Source: Actinopolymorpha cephalotaxi (GTDB lineage: Bacteria; Actinomycetota; Actinomycetes; Propionibacteriales; Actinopolymorphaceae). Taken from it: a DNA stretch of 64,000 bases. The position numbers were made by a program, and so were the translations under genes. The stretch lies in NCBI RefSeq assembly GCF_013408535.1, contig NZ_JACBZA010000001.1, positions 5,540,850 to 5,604,849 of the forward strand, in the 5' to 3' direction. The notes beneath the pieces are model-generated. The model searched no databases. It saw nothing but the letters and a program-made list of their open reading frames with translations, and had not been told where the DNA came from. Positions 1-7,480 of this stretch are shown piece after piece; position 1 is the stretch's first letter; each line of letters opens with the position of its first letter.

Positions 1-63
1 GGCGCGTTCGTAGGAGGAACGAGACGCGGCCGGACGAGGTCGCCTGCGACAAGGAGTCATGAG

Positions 64-771
64 ATGGCGCGGTACCTGATCTCGTTCGAAAGCGGTGCGA
101 CGGACCTTCCCGGGGAGGACCTGCCCGAGGTGGCCAGGGCCGTCGAGTCGGTACGCCAGGAGGCCAGGGACGCCGGTGCGTTCGTCTTCGCGGGCGAGTT
201 GGACCACGACGTGAAGCCCGTCGTGATCGCGATCGACGGGATGATCACCGACGGCCCGTACCCGGAGAGCAAGGAACTCCTCGGCGGCGTCACCATCGTC
301 GAGGGTCCCGATCGGGAGACAGGCCTGGAGTGGGGCGCGAGGGTCGCGGCCGGCTGCCGGACTCCGCAGAAGGTCCGTGCGTTCAGGCGAGGCGGTGGCG
401 AGCCTGCGCGCTACCTGATCTCGTTCGACAACGGCGACATGGACTTCCCCACCACCGAGGACTGGGTCGCGGTGGGCGAGACGTCCCACGCGGCGATCCA
501 GGACTGCATGGACGCCGGGGTGTACGTCTTCAGCGGCGGGCTGAACTACGAGCCGCAGGACGACAGTACGCCGGCATGGGTCGGCGCGGTCACCGGCGAC
601 GGGACGGTCGCCGACGGCCCGCGCCCGAAGACCAGGAAGCCTCTCGCCGGCTTCACCGTGATCACGGCGCCCTCCCACGAGGCCGCGCTGGAGTGGGCCG
701 CGAAGTTCGCGGTCGCCGGCCGCCGCGCGCAGGACGTTCGGATGTTCATGTACGACCCGATGGTCGAATGA
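64..771 (+). CDS. Tandem YCII/DGPF-domain protein
   Basis: The 235-aa product is two copies of the YCII-related (DGPF) fold in one chain. Copy 1 starts with ARYLISFESG and copy 2, near residue 115, with ARYLISFDNG. Each copy later carries a DGP-x-P turn (DGPYPESKE and DGPRPKTRK) and a conserved E-W helix (LEWGA / LEWAA). YCII-type domains are small ferredoxin-like folds often encoded beside ECF sigma factors, but no sigma factor is adjacent here. The start is supported by AAGGAG seven bases upstream of ATG. Most family members are single-domain proteins of about 100-130 aa, so the internal duplication is the notable point. The substrate is unknown. Confidence 0.85.
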   Translation: MARYLISFESGATDLPGEDLPEVARAVESVRQEARDAGAFVFAGELDHDVKPVVIAIDGMITDGPYPESKELLGGVTIVEGPDRETGLEWGARVAAGCRTPQKVRAFRRGGGEPARYLISFDNGDMDFPTTEDWVAVGETSHAAIQDCMDAGVYVFSGGLNYEPQDDSTPAWVGAVTGDGTVADGPRPKTRKPLAGFTVITAPSHEAALEWAAKFAVAGRRAQDVRMFMYDPMVE

Positions 772-848
772 GACCCCGGTGACGGCGATCTGACGGAGCA
801 GGAAATCCCGTTGCGTTGCCGTCGGCCGACGGCGCTACCGTGCGGCGG

Positions 849-1376
849 GTGACGTCGAAACCTGCCTCCGCTCCCCTGTTCCTGGTCACCGGCGCACCGG
901 GCGTCGGGAAGACGACACTCCTGCCCGAACTGGTCCGGCTCGGGAAGGGGCTGGTGGTGATCGACCAGGACGAGCTACTGGACGAGGGCGCACTGCTCGG
1001 CGTACCGATCGCCTTCCCGGACGCGGCACCGAACTGGCCGGCGTACAACCGGATGTGGGATCGCATCGTCCACATCGTCCGGCGGGCAGGCCACCCCGTC
1101 CTCCTGCTCGGCCCCACGCCGTACCCGGAGGAGCCGGCCACGACAGCGGATCCGGACGGCCCCGTGCACTGGGCTCTGCTCGACTGCGCCGACGAACTCA
1201 GGCGTGCCCGCCTGCGCACGCGCGGTTGGTCCACTGAGTGGATCGAGGATGCGGTGGCCGATGCGGCCGAGACCCGCGAGCTGATCCCCACCGTCATCAC
1301 GACCGACGACGAGGACGCGGAGAAGATCGCGCTACGGATTCTCTCCTGGACCGCGACCCTCGGCGAGGCGCAATAG
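849..1376 (+). CDS. P-loop NTPase / AAA-type kinase-like protein
   Basis: A Walker A motif GAPGVGKTT lies about 15 residues from the chosen GTG start. A TTG at 816 in the same frame would add 11 residues, but the GTG places the P-loop at the usual distance from the N-terminus. The later LLDCADELRRARLRTRGW segment resembles the LID region of nucleotide or small-molecule kinases. At about 175 aa this fits the broad 'AAA family ATPase/kinase' group found singly in actinobacteria. The substrate cannot be read from the sequence. It is preceded by the YCII gene at 78 bp and has no obvious operon partner. Confidence 0.75.
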   Translation: MTSKPASAPLFLVTGAPGVGKTTLLPELVRLGKGLVVIDQDELLDEGALLGVPIAFPDAAPNWPAYNRMWDRIVHIVRRAGHPVLLLGPTPYPEEPATTADPDGPVHWALLDCADELRRARLRTRGWSTEWIEDAVADAAETRELIPTVITTDDEDAEKIALRILSWTATLGEAQ

Positions 1377-1532
1377 CTCGCGAACCTTCACGCTTGCGAG
1401 ATCACCAGTTCGAACGAGTCCGGCGCCACGTCCCGCATGACCCCGATGAGGTCACGAGCCGGAGCCGGGTCGAGACGCCGCGACACTCGGCGGCGACTCG
1501 GACCCGGCTCCCGTGAGTCCGCTACATCTGCC

Positions 1533-2753
1533 TTACCAGGCGGGGTTCTCGGGGCCGTCGCCGAAGTCCGGGATCTCCAGCCGGGCGCCGTTCTGGCGGG
1601 CCGACTCGAGCGCGATCACGCCCGGCAGCGTGAACCTCGCCGCCTTCCACGCGTTCACCGGCGGCTGCGTCTTGGTGGTGACACCGCGGACGAAGTCGTC
1701 GGCCAGGAAGTGGTGGGAGCCCTCGTGGCCGTTGTGCGCGCCCTCGAACTCCTTCGGAAGCCGACTGCGGTCCTGCACCTTGGCGTTGCCGGAGGCGAAG
1801 CTCTGCATCAGCGCCGGGTCGACGTCGCCGAAGCCCTCGGGCACCTGGCCGCCGCGGGTGTAGAAGAGGTCGCTGATGTCGAGGGTGTCGCCCTTGCGGT
1901 AGTCCTCGCCCTCGGTCTTGATGCTCCAGGTGGCGCCGTGACCGGTCTGCTCCATCACCGACTCGGTGCCGTAGAAGCGGAACCGGGACTCGTGCCCCTG
2001 CCAGTAGCCGACCCGGCGGAACTCGTTGGTCCGCATCGCGCCGCCGTCGGCGAGGTGGAACAGCGCGCTCATGTTCGAGAAGTCGTTGCCCCACAGCGAG
2101 ACGTTCTTGTCGAACACGCCGTCGCCGCGGTCGTCGGGAATGCCGATGCAGCTGACGCTGGTGGCGTACGTCGGCAGCGCGCCGAGGACACCGCCGATGG
2201 CGTGCGTCGGGTAGAGCATGGGCGGGTAGCTGGCGGTCTTCTTCCAGTCCTCGCCGCCGCTGTACTTGTAGGCGGCGTAGAAGCCGTTGTCCATGTCGTG
2301 GACGTAGTCGCCCTCGGAGTAGAACACCCGCCCGAACGCACCTTCGGCGACCTTGCCGCGGGCCCAGACGACGGCCGGGTTGTAGTAGCTGGTCTCGCCC
2401 ATCATGTAGATCAGGCCGGTCTCGGCGACCTTGTCGATGATCGCCTTGATCTCGTCGACGGAGATCGCCATCGGCACCGCGGAGTAGACGTTCTTGCCGG
2501 CTTCCAGGGCCTGCAGCACCAACGGGCCGTGGCTCCAGCGCTGCGTCATGACCGCCACCGAGTCCACCTCGTCGGAGGCGAGCATCTCGTCGGCGTCGGC
2601 GAAGACACCGGCCAGGTCGTACTTCTCCTGGTGCTCCTTTGCACGCTCCGGAACGACATCGCAGGCGTAGACCGCCTCGACGTCGGGATGCATCTGCCAC
2701 AACGAGATGAAGCTGCGGGCGAACTGCCCGGTACCTATGACGCCGATCTTCAT
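1533..2753 (-). CDS. Gfo/Idh/MocA family oxidoreductase
   Basis: A 406-aa NAD(P)-dependent oxidoreductase. The N-terminal Rossmann motif is GVIGTGQFA (residues 4-12), followed by the MocA-type C-terminal alpha/beta domain. Family members oxidise or reduce sugars, inositols and related polyols. The start at 2753 is preferred over ATG 2762 because AAGG sits nine bases upstream of the former and abuts the latter. The family's EKP motif, whose lysine is catalytic, reads AVP here (VYSAVPMAI), so the chemistry may differ from canonical members. Its upstream region on the minus strand contains a hairpin and a GAACCTGATC sequence described separately. The substrate is unknown. Confidence 0.9.
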   Translation of the reverse strand: MKIGVIGTGQFARSFISLWQMHPDVEAVYACDVVPERAKEHQEKYDLAGVFADADEMLASDEVDSVAVMTQRWSHGPLVLQALEAGKNVYSAVPMAISVDEIKAIIDKVAETGLIYMMGETSYYNPAVVWARGKVAEGAFGRVFYSEGDYVHDMDNGFYAAYKYSGGEDWKKTASYPPMLYPTHAIGGVLGALPTYATSVSCIGIPDDRGDGVFDKNVSLWGNDFSNMSALFHLADGGAMRTNEFRRVGYWQGHESRFRFYGTESVMEQTGHGATWSIKTEGEDYRKGDTLDISDLFYTRGGQVPEGFGDVDPALMQSFASGNAKVQDRSRLPKEFEGAHNGHEGSHHFLADDFVRGVTTKTQPPVNAWKAARFTLPGVIALESARQNGARLEIPDFGDGPENPAW

Positions 2754-3038
2754 GTAGATCATCCTTGCCGCTGGTCTTGATCAGGTTCGAGCGGGGACTG
2801 CCCCGCCGGCTCCACACCGGCGTACTTCGTAGTTTCCGTGAATCGTGTCAATCTTCCCAGGTCCTCCCCGCGCCCCTCTCGATCGCTGGGCACTGGGGGC
2901 CGCAGAAGTCCGGAGTCGGACTCCGGACGATCGCCGACGCCCCGGTCGACCGGCGCGGCTCCACCTCTCAGGTCACAGAGAGGTACCCGGCACGGTACGT
3001 CGCGTGAGCGACCGGCCGTGCCGGGTACCGGCCACAGC
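2754..3038 (-). promoter_or_regulatory. 5' region of the oxidoreductase gene, with hairpin and thi-box-like bases
   Basis: This stretch separates the oxidoreductase start from the protease stop. Read on the minus strand it contains a GCGGGG/CCCCGC stem with a four-base loop (2791-2806), then GAACCTGATC (2779-2788), CCAGCG (2769-2774) and AAGGA just before the start codon. The last three elements occur in this order in the 3' half of TPP riboswitches. The diagnostic CTGAGA of the 5' half is absent, so I do not call a riboswitch. Nothing else is visible. Confidence 0.3.
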
Positions 3039-3974
3039 TCAGGGCGTGACGCCGAAGCCCGCGAGGAACGCCAGGTCGTCGGGCTGGTCGATGCGGTACT
3101 CGTCGTCGGTGCCGGTGCAGTTCGGGCTGACACCGAACGACGTGACCGTGACCACGGTGTTCGCGCCGTGGAACGTCGGCCCGCCCGAGTCACCGAAACA
3201 GGTGCCGCCCTGGTGGACCTTGCCGTTGTTGTTGCTGAACCGAGCGGCCGTGCCGTACGGCATACCGAAGAGGCCTTGCAGGGTGACGAGCTGGGTGGTC
3301 CCCTGCACCCTGGTGTCGCCGCCGACGTCACTGCCGGGGAGGACCTTGTTCAGGCCGTACCCGACGACGGTGAACAGGGCCTCGGGCCGCGGCCCGGTCT
3401 GGAACTGGTCGAGGTAGCCCTGCGTGGGCAGTTTGCCGTACGTCGGCATCGACACCGAGTCCTGCAGGTCGAGCACGCCGGCGTCGTGGAGGTAGAACGC
3501 GTCCGGGTCGAACTGCGGGTGCGGGTGGGACGTCGCGCGGTGCCAGCTGGTGGAGGAGTTCAGCGCGGTGGACCAGTCGTGGTAGCGCTGGGCGTTCTGG
3601 TCCCGCCCGTACGACGAACTGGGCTTGAGGATGTCGAAGTTCGGCTTCTCGTCGAAGTTGATCCACACGTCGTTGCCGCCCGACCCCGAGCCGCCGCCGG
3701 CCGTGGTCGACGCGCCGTTGCGGCCGATGGCGTACGTGCAGTGGCCGGCGGTCAGCGCGATGTGGCCGTTCAGCAGCGTGCCCGAGCAGGTGAACCACGA
3801 GCCCGGATCGTCGAACCGGCTGTCGGCCTCGTCGGGCACGTAGAACAACAGCTCCCCGACGAAGGGGTGTCCCTGGCCGTCGGGGGTGCCGTGGGTGATC
3901 GCCTGCGCGGGTACGGTGCCCGCGACCACGGCGAGGACCGATGCCACGGCGACGAGCAGGATTCTGATACGCAT
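3039..3974 (-). CDS. Secreted trypsin-like serine protease
   Basis: The 311-aa precursor begins with a clear Sec signal peptide (RIRILLVAVASVLAVVAG, then AQA as likely cleavage site near residue 25). The chymotrypsin-fold catalytic residues are visible: His78 in TAGHC, an Asp in the LHDAGVLDL region, and Ser in CFGDSGGPTF. A secreted S1-family peptidase is therefore expected, possibly made as an active enzyme because little propeptide follows the signal. The start is supported by AAGGGAG about six bases upstream. The preceding 100 bp holds an exact 12-bp tandem repeat. It lies convergent with nothing and is followed 285 bp later by the oxidoreductase. Confidence 0.92.
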   Translation of the reverse strand: MRIRILLVAVASVLAVVAGTVPAQAITHGTPDGQGHPFVGELLFYVPDEADSRFDDPGSWFTCSGTLLNGHIALTAGHCTYAIGRNGASTTAGGGSGSGGNDVWINFDEKPNFDILKPSSSYGRDQNAQRYHDWSTALNSSTSWHRATSHPHPQFDPDAFYLHDAGVLDLQDSVSMPTYGKLPTQGYLDQFQTGPRPEALFTVVGYGLNKVLPGSDVGGDTRVQGTTQLVTLQGLFGMPYGTAARFSNNNGKVHQGGTCFGDSGGPTFHGANTVVTVTSFGVSPNCTGTDDEYRIDQPDDLAFLAGFGVTP

Positions 3975-3996
3975 CCGGGGCTCCCTTGTCAGGTGC

Positions 3997-4020
3997 GTGG
4001 TGCCGCATGTGGTGCCGCAT
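3997..4020. repeat. Exact 12-bp tandem repeat in the protease promoter
   Basis: The 12-mer GTGGTGCCGCAT occurs twice in direct succession, 22 bp upstream of the protease start codon. On the minus strand a TATA-like stretch (complement of 4018-4023) immediately precedes it, so the repeat probably lies in the 5' leader. It could be a regulator half-site pair or a slippage product. Confidence 0.6.
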
Positions 4021-4075
4021 ATAGTGCACCCGGATCGAGGCGAGGAGAAGTGCCCGAAGCGCGGTCGGAACGCCG

Positions 4076-4894
4076 TCAGGGGCGGAGCGGACGGAAGTAC
4101 TCCCGCGACGGGCCGGCCACCTCGGCGATCGTCCTGAGCAGGACCCCGTCGCCCACCGGCGGCCGGTCGGGCACCAGCTCGGCGAGCGGCGCGGTGCCGA
4201 GGCCGGGCGCGTAGGCGTCCAACGCCGCCAGCTTGGCGGCGCCTGCCTCGGCGGACCACTCGGCCGCCACCAGGTCCTCGGCCGACGTCCCGACGATCCC
4301 GGTCGTACCGATCTCACGGCCCTGCACGAGCCCGGCGAGGCGCTCGCGGGCGGTGGCGACGTCGTCGGAGCGGACGCAGCCGCCGAGCATCAGGGCCGGG
4401 GTCCCGGTGCGTCCCAGAAGGTCGAGTGCCCGCTGGACGGCTTCGTGGGTGCGCACATGGTCGGGGTGGCCGGTCACCCCGTCGGCGTCGACCGTGACCA
4501 GGACGTCCGGCCGATGGTCCGCCACCAGTTCCCTGATCGCCTCCGCCAGCTCGGCCAGGTCCCCGGCGGCCAACGAACCCGCACCCGCGTCACCGGCGTC
4601 GCGCCAGCGACCAGGGACGACGACACCGAACCGGCGAACGCCGAGCGCGGTGCACGCCGCGGCGTACCGCGACAGTCCGGTGGTGGCCGCCGCCTCCAGT
4701 GCGCCGCGATCGGACCGGTCGAGCGCGGCACGTGCGGGCCCCGCCCCGATCGCACCGGCCTCGCCGGCCGTGAGGGTCGCGAGCCGCACGTCACCTCCGG
4801 CCTCGGCGCACGCGGCGAACGTCGCACCAGCGAAGAAGGTCTCGTCGTCGGGGTGAGCGAACACCCCGAGCACTTTCGCCCCGGACAGCTCCAT
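4076..4894 (-). CDS. PIG-L family deacetylase (MshB-like fold)
   Basis: The 272-aa product has the two zinc-site motifs of the LmbE/PIG-L family: AHPDDE near residue 13 and HPDHVRTHEAV near residue 155. These enzymes remove acetyl groups from N-acetylglucosamine-containing substrates. In actinobacteria, relatives act in mycothiol synthesis (MshB), mycothiol conjugate cleavage (Mca) and natural-product maturation. Neither neighbour points to mycothiol synthesis, so a specific role is not assigned. The ATG at 4894 places the HPDDE motif at its usual distance from the N-terminus. The gene is divergent from the DUF3048 gene, with 140 bp between starts. Confidence 0.88.
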   Translation of the reverse strand: MELSGAKVLGVFAHPDDETFFAGATFAACAEAGGDVRLATLTAGEAGAIGAGPARAALDRSDRGALEAAATTGLSRYAAACTALGVRRFGVVVPGRWRDAGDAGAGSLAAGDLAELAEAIRELVADHRPDVLVTVDADGVTGHPDHVRTHEAVQRALDLLGRTGTPALMLGGCVRSDDVATARERLAGLVQGREIGTTGIVGTSAEDLVAAEWSAEAGAAKLAALDAYAPGLGTAPLAELVPDRPPVGDGVLLRTIAEVAGPSREYFRPLRP

Positions 4895-5034
4895 GATCGC
4901 GGAGAGTACCCGACAGCGCGGACTTGACCGGGACGCCCGGACGGGGCAACGTCGGCCGCGCACTGCGGGGGATTTTCCTTGTACGACAGGGCGACGGGCC
5001 TTCGGGCTCGTCCACACAGACCTCGGATAGCTGG

Positions 5035-6108
5035 ATGAACCGGACCCTCCGCATCGTTCTCGCCGCCACTGTCGGCATCCTCGTCGTGACCGCCGGAGTG
5101 GTGGCCCTGGGTGCGGGCCGTGACCACTTCTGGACAGCGGACCCCTCCCCCACCACCGCGCCACCGACAGCGGCGAGTCGTACGCCCTCACCGACGGCCT
5201 CACCCACGGCCTCACCCACGGCCTCAGCCACGCCGAAGCCGTCGGCCGTCCGGGGCGGGTCGCCGTTCACGGGCCTGCCGGCGCGGGGGCCGGCGAAGCG
5301 CGTCCTCGCGGTGAAGATCGACAACGTGCCGGCAGCCAGACCGGCCGCCGGGCTGGCGCGAGCGGACATCATCTACGTCGAACAGGTCGAGGGTGGACTC
5401 TCCCGGATCCTCGCCGTCTTCTCCTCCCGGACGCCGACGGCTCTCGGGCCCGTCCGGAGCGCGCGGGAGTCCGACATCGAGTTGCTGCGCCAGTTCGGGC
5501 GGCCGGCGTTCGCCTACTCCGGCGCGAACTCAACGGTGCTCTCGAAGCTCACGAAGGCTCCGGTGTACGACGTCTCACCGGCGCACGCCGGCTCGGCGTA
5601 CTTCCGTGGTGGTGCGCGGCCGGCCCCGCACAACCTGTACGCCCGGACGGGCCGGCTGCTGGCCCGGGCGCCGAAGGCGAGCACCCCGCGCGACATCGGC
5701 TTCCGCTTCGGCGCCCAGCCGGCGGGCGGACGGGCCGTGACCTCGCAGCAGGTGCGCTTCCCCTCGTTCCGCGCCGACTTCCGCTGGTCGGCGAAGGAAC
5801 ACCGCTGGCGGGTGTCGATGGACGGCACGCCCATGCGGGCCACCGACGGCGCGCCGCCCACCCCGGCGACGGTCGTGGTGCAGTACTCCAGGATTCGCCG
5901 CTCGGCGCTGAAGGACTCGGCGGGCAACTACACGCCGTACACCGAGACCGTCGGCTCAGGTCGCGCGCTGGTGCTGCGGAACGGCCGTGCGTACGACGCC
6001 CGCTGGTCCCGCCCACGCGCCGCCGGGGGAACGAAGTTCACCACCAGTGCGGGGCGGCCGATGACCTTCGCTCCGGGCCAGACCTGGGTGATGCTCGCTC
6101 CCAGGTGA
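5035..6108 (+). CDS. DUF3048 (YerB-like) membrane-anchored protein
   Basis: A 357-aa exported protein. An N-terminal hydrophobic segment (IVLAATVGILVVTAGVVALG) is followed by a Pro/Ser/Thr linker with three SPTA repeats and then the DUF3048 module (FTGLPARGPAKRVLAVKIDN, RPAAGLARADIIYVEQVEGG, LGPVRSAR). The C-terminal domain ends in FAPGQTWVMLAP. YerB-type proteins are extracytoplasmic and of unknown biochemical role. Retention of the hydrophobic segment as an anchor or as a signal peptide cannot be decided, and no lipobox cysteine is visible. ATG 5035 is chosen because it places the hydrophobic segment at the N-terminus. Confidence 0.88.
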   Translation: MNRTLRIVLAATVGILVVTAGVVALGAGRDHFWTADPSPTTAPPTAASRTPSPTASPTASPTASATPKPSAVRGGSPFTGLPARGPAKRVLAVKIDNVPAARPAAGLARADIIYVEQVEGGLSRILAVFSSRTPTALGPVRSARESDIELLRQFGRPAFAYSGANSTVLSKLTKAPVYDVSPAHAGSAYFRGGARPAPHNLYARTGRLLARAPKASTPRDIGFRFGAQPAGGRAVTSQQVRFPSFRADFRWSAKEHRWRVSMDGTPMRATDGAPPTPATVVVQYSRIRRSALKDSAGNYTPYTETVGSGRALVLRNGRAYDARWSRPRAAGGTKFTTSAGRPMTFAPGQTWVMLAPR

Positions 6109-6132
6109 CCGGCTTGGCGCAGCCCGGTGGCG

Positions 6133-6358
6133 TCAGTCCCAGACCTGGGCGTGCTTCTCGAAGGTCTCCGGATCACTGTGCAGCGGAATCACGCACAGGA
6201 GGTGGCTGCGGGAACGCGCCGGGCAGAGACGTGAACTGCTCCTCGCCTGGTTCCGGCCGTGCCGGAACTCCCAGCGCCGCCGACCAGAAGCCTGTCGCGG
6301 CAGGCACCTCGTCGCGGGGGACGTCGATCAGGAGGGTGGAGAATCGGCTGCGATGCAC
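6133..6358 (-). pseudogene. VOC/glyoxalase-family pseudogene with missing middle
   Basis: Reading from 6358, the frame gives a typical VOC N-terminus (HRSRFSTLLIDVP, FWSAALGVPARPEPGEEQF, TSLPGAF) for about 48 residues. A different frame then gives a typical VOC C-terminus (HLLCVIPLHSDPETFEKHA, QVWD, stop at 6133-6135). Family members of this kind are about 125 aa, so about 50-60 residues are missing and the junction near 6205-6215 is out of frame. Both surviving ends are well preserved, which suggests a recent deletion. It faces the DUF3048 gene convergently. Confidence 0.8.
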
Positions 6359-6501
6359 GGCCGCACTGTAACAACGGCCGCTTGTCCCAGTTCGTCCTGC
6401 GCGGGCCCGGCCGACTTCGTTGGCTGTGCGGCTGTGGTCCTGCGGCGACGCGTGGAAGATGGAGTCGTTGGCTTTTCTGTCATGCCGAAAGAAGGTCCGG
6501 G

Positions 6502-6924
6502 ATGTACGAATCCGGTGCGCTTGAGGCCCTGGGCCTGGCGGAGTGCCGCCACCTGCTTCGCGAGACCACCATCGGCCGGTTCGTGTTCTGGGACCGGACT
6601 CACTACGCCGTCCACCCGGTGCGGTACATGTGTGAGGACGACGCGCGGATCCTGTTCCGGACCGAGAACGGCACCAAGGTGGAGGTCGGGGACAAACGCC
6701 AGGACGTGAGCGTGGAGATCGACCACATCGACCCGATCAACGGGCACGGCTGGAGCGTCGTGGCCAGCGGTCCGGCCAGCCACGTCACCGATCCCTACCA
6801 GGTCGAGCACGTGCTCAGCGAGCTTCCGCAGCCCTGGGCGTCTGACGCGGGCAGAGAGGTCGTGTGCGTCTACGTCGACTACCTCGAAGGACGGAAGTTC
6901 CAGGCCCCCGCGTTCGTGCCGTAG
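6502..6924 (+). CDS. Pyridoxamine 5'-phosphate oxidase-fold flavin-binding protein
   Basis: A 140-aa split-barrel protein of the short 'pyridoxamine 5'-phosphate oxidase family' group. It begins with a helix (ALGLAECRHLLRETTIGRF) followed by the strands HYAVHPVRYMCED and RILFRTENGTKV that typically contact FMN or F420. Actinobacteria encode many of these, acting as F420- or FMN-dependent reductases or as nitroimidazole- and haem-binding proteins. AAGG lies about seven bases before ATG 6502. Function beyond cofactor binding is not inferable. It stands alone, downstream of the VOC pseudogene on the other strand. Confidence 0.8.
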   Translation: MYESGALEALGLAECRHLLRETTIGRFVFWDRTHYAVHPVRYMCEDDARILFRTENGTKVEVGDKRQDVSVEIDHIDPINGHGWSVVASGPASHVTDPYQVEHVLSELPQPWASDAGREVVCVYVDYLEGRKFQAPAFVP

Positions 6925-6957
6925 CAGCACCGAGGCCCGCCGGAGCCTTCCCGCTCC

Positions 6958-6989
6958 TCATCCGGTAGCTGACTCATCCGGTAGCTGAC
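6958..6989. repeat. Exact 16-bp tandem duplication
   Basis: TCATCCGGTAGCTGAC occurs twice head to tail in the gap between the flavin-protein gene and the GlsB-like gene. There is no other copy nearby. It probably arose by slippage, or it is a doubled protein-binding site about 100 bp upstream of the next start. Confidence 0.6.
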
Positions 6990-7043
6990 AAGGCCACGTT
7001 GACGAGCAGCGGCCACCCTGCCCTGGTAGCGTCACACCTCCCC

Positions 7044-7063
7044 GCGGTCAACCGGGTGACCGC
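7044..7063. promoter_or_regulatory. Dyad upstream of the GlsB-like gene
   Basis: Perfect 7-bp arms, GCGGTCA and TGACCGC, flank a six-base centre and end 21 bp before the GTG start at 7085. A repressor or activator site is plausible. A short leader hairpin is the alternative. Confidence 0.45.
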
Positions 7064-7084
7064 GCGGCGAAGCAGGAGGCTGTC

Positions 7085-7348
7085 GTGGTCATCAGTGGAA
7101 TCGTCGCTGCGGTTGTCGTCGGCGCCATCATCGGCGCCCTCGGACGTCTTGTGGTTCCCGGGAAGCAGAAGATCGGCTGCCTGCTCACGGTCGGCATCGG
7201 TATCCTCGCGGCACTGCTCGGCACCGTTGTCGCCGGCGCTCTCAACGTCGCGCACACTCCCGGCATCAACTGGATCCAGCTTGCGATCCAGGTCGGATTC
7301 GCTGCTGTCGGCGTTGCTCTGGTCGCAGGCGGAACACGCCGCCGCTGA
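7085..7348 (+). CDS. GlsB/YeaQ/YmgE-family stress membrane protein
   Basis: An 87-aa, almost entirely hydrophobic protein with three predicted membrane segments: near residues 2-20 (ISGIVAAVVVGAIIGALG), 30-52 and 62-83. The glycine-zipper pattern GAIIGALGRLVVPGKQ is the hallmark of the transglycosylase-associated/GlsB family. Members are induced by general stress in many bacteria and their molecular action is unclear. The GTG start is supported by GCAGGAGG six bases upstream. A 20-bp dyad lies just upstream, which suggests direct transcriptional control. Confidence 0.87.
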   Translation: MVISGIVAAVVVGAIIGALGRLVVPGKQKIGCLLTVGIGILAALLGTVVAGALNVAHTPGINWIQLAIQVGFAAVGVALVAGGTRRR

Positions 7349-7480
7349 GTCGACGTGCGCGGCGGCCATAACCCGCATAACCCACGAATCTTGACGAAGG
7401 GGCTCGCCTCCTCACAGGTCTACGGGGACACGACGGCTCGGTCGAGCCCCGAGGGGGTTCTGTGGTTAGTCTGAGCCGTC

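Noticed and set aside
1437-2780. Long open frame on the plus strand opposite the Gfo/Idh/MocA gene
   Set aside because: Composition is the Arg/Val/Ala-rich kind produced by antisense reading of a GC-rich gene; no family features, and the opposite strand encodes a clear oxidoreductase.
5187-5235. Short repeated CTCACC-CACGGC units suggesting a DNA repeat element
   Set aside because: They encode an ordinary Ser-Pro-Thr-Ala linker in the exported DUF3048 protein; low-complexity coding explains them.
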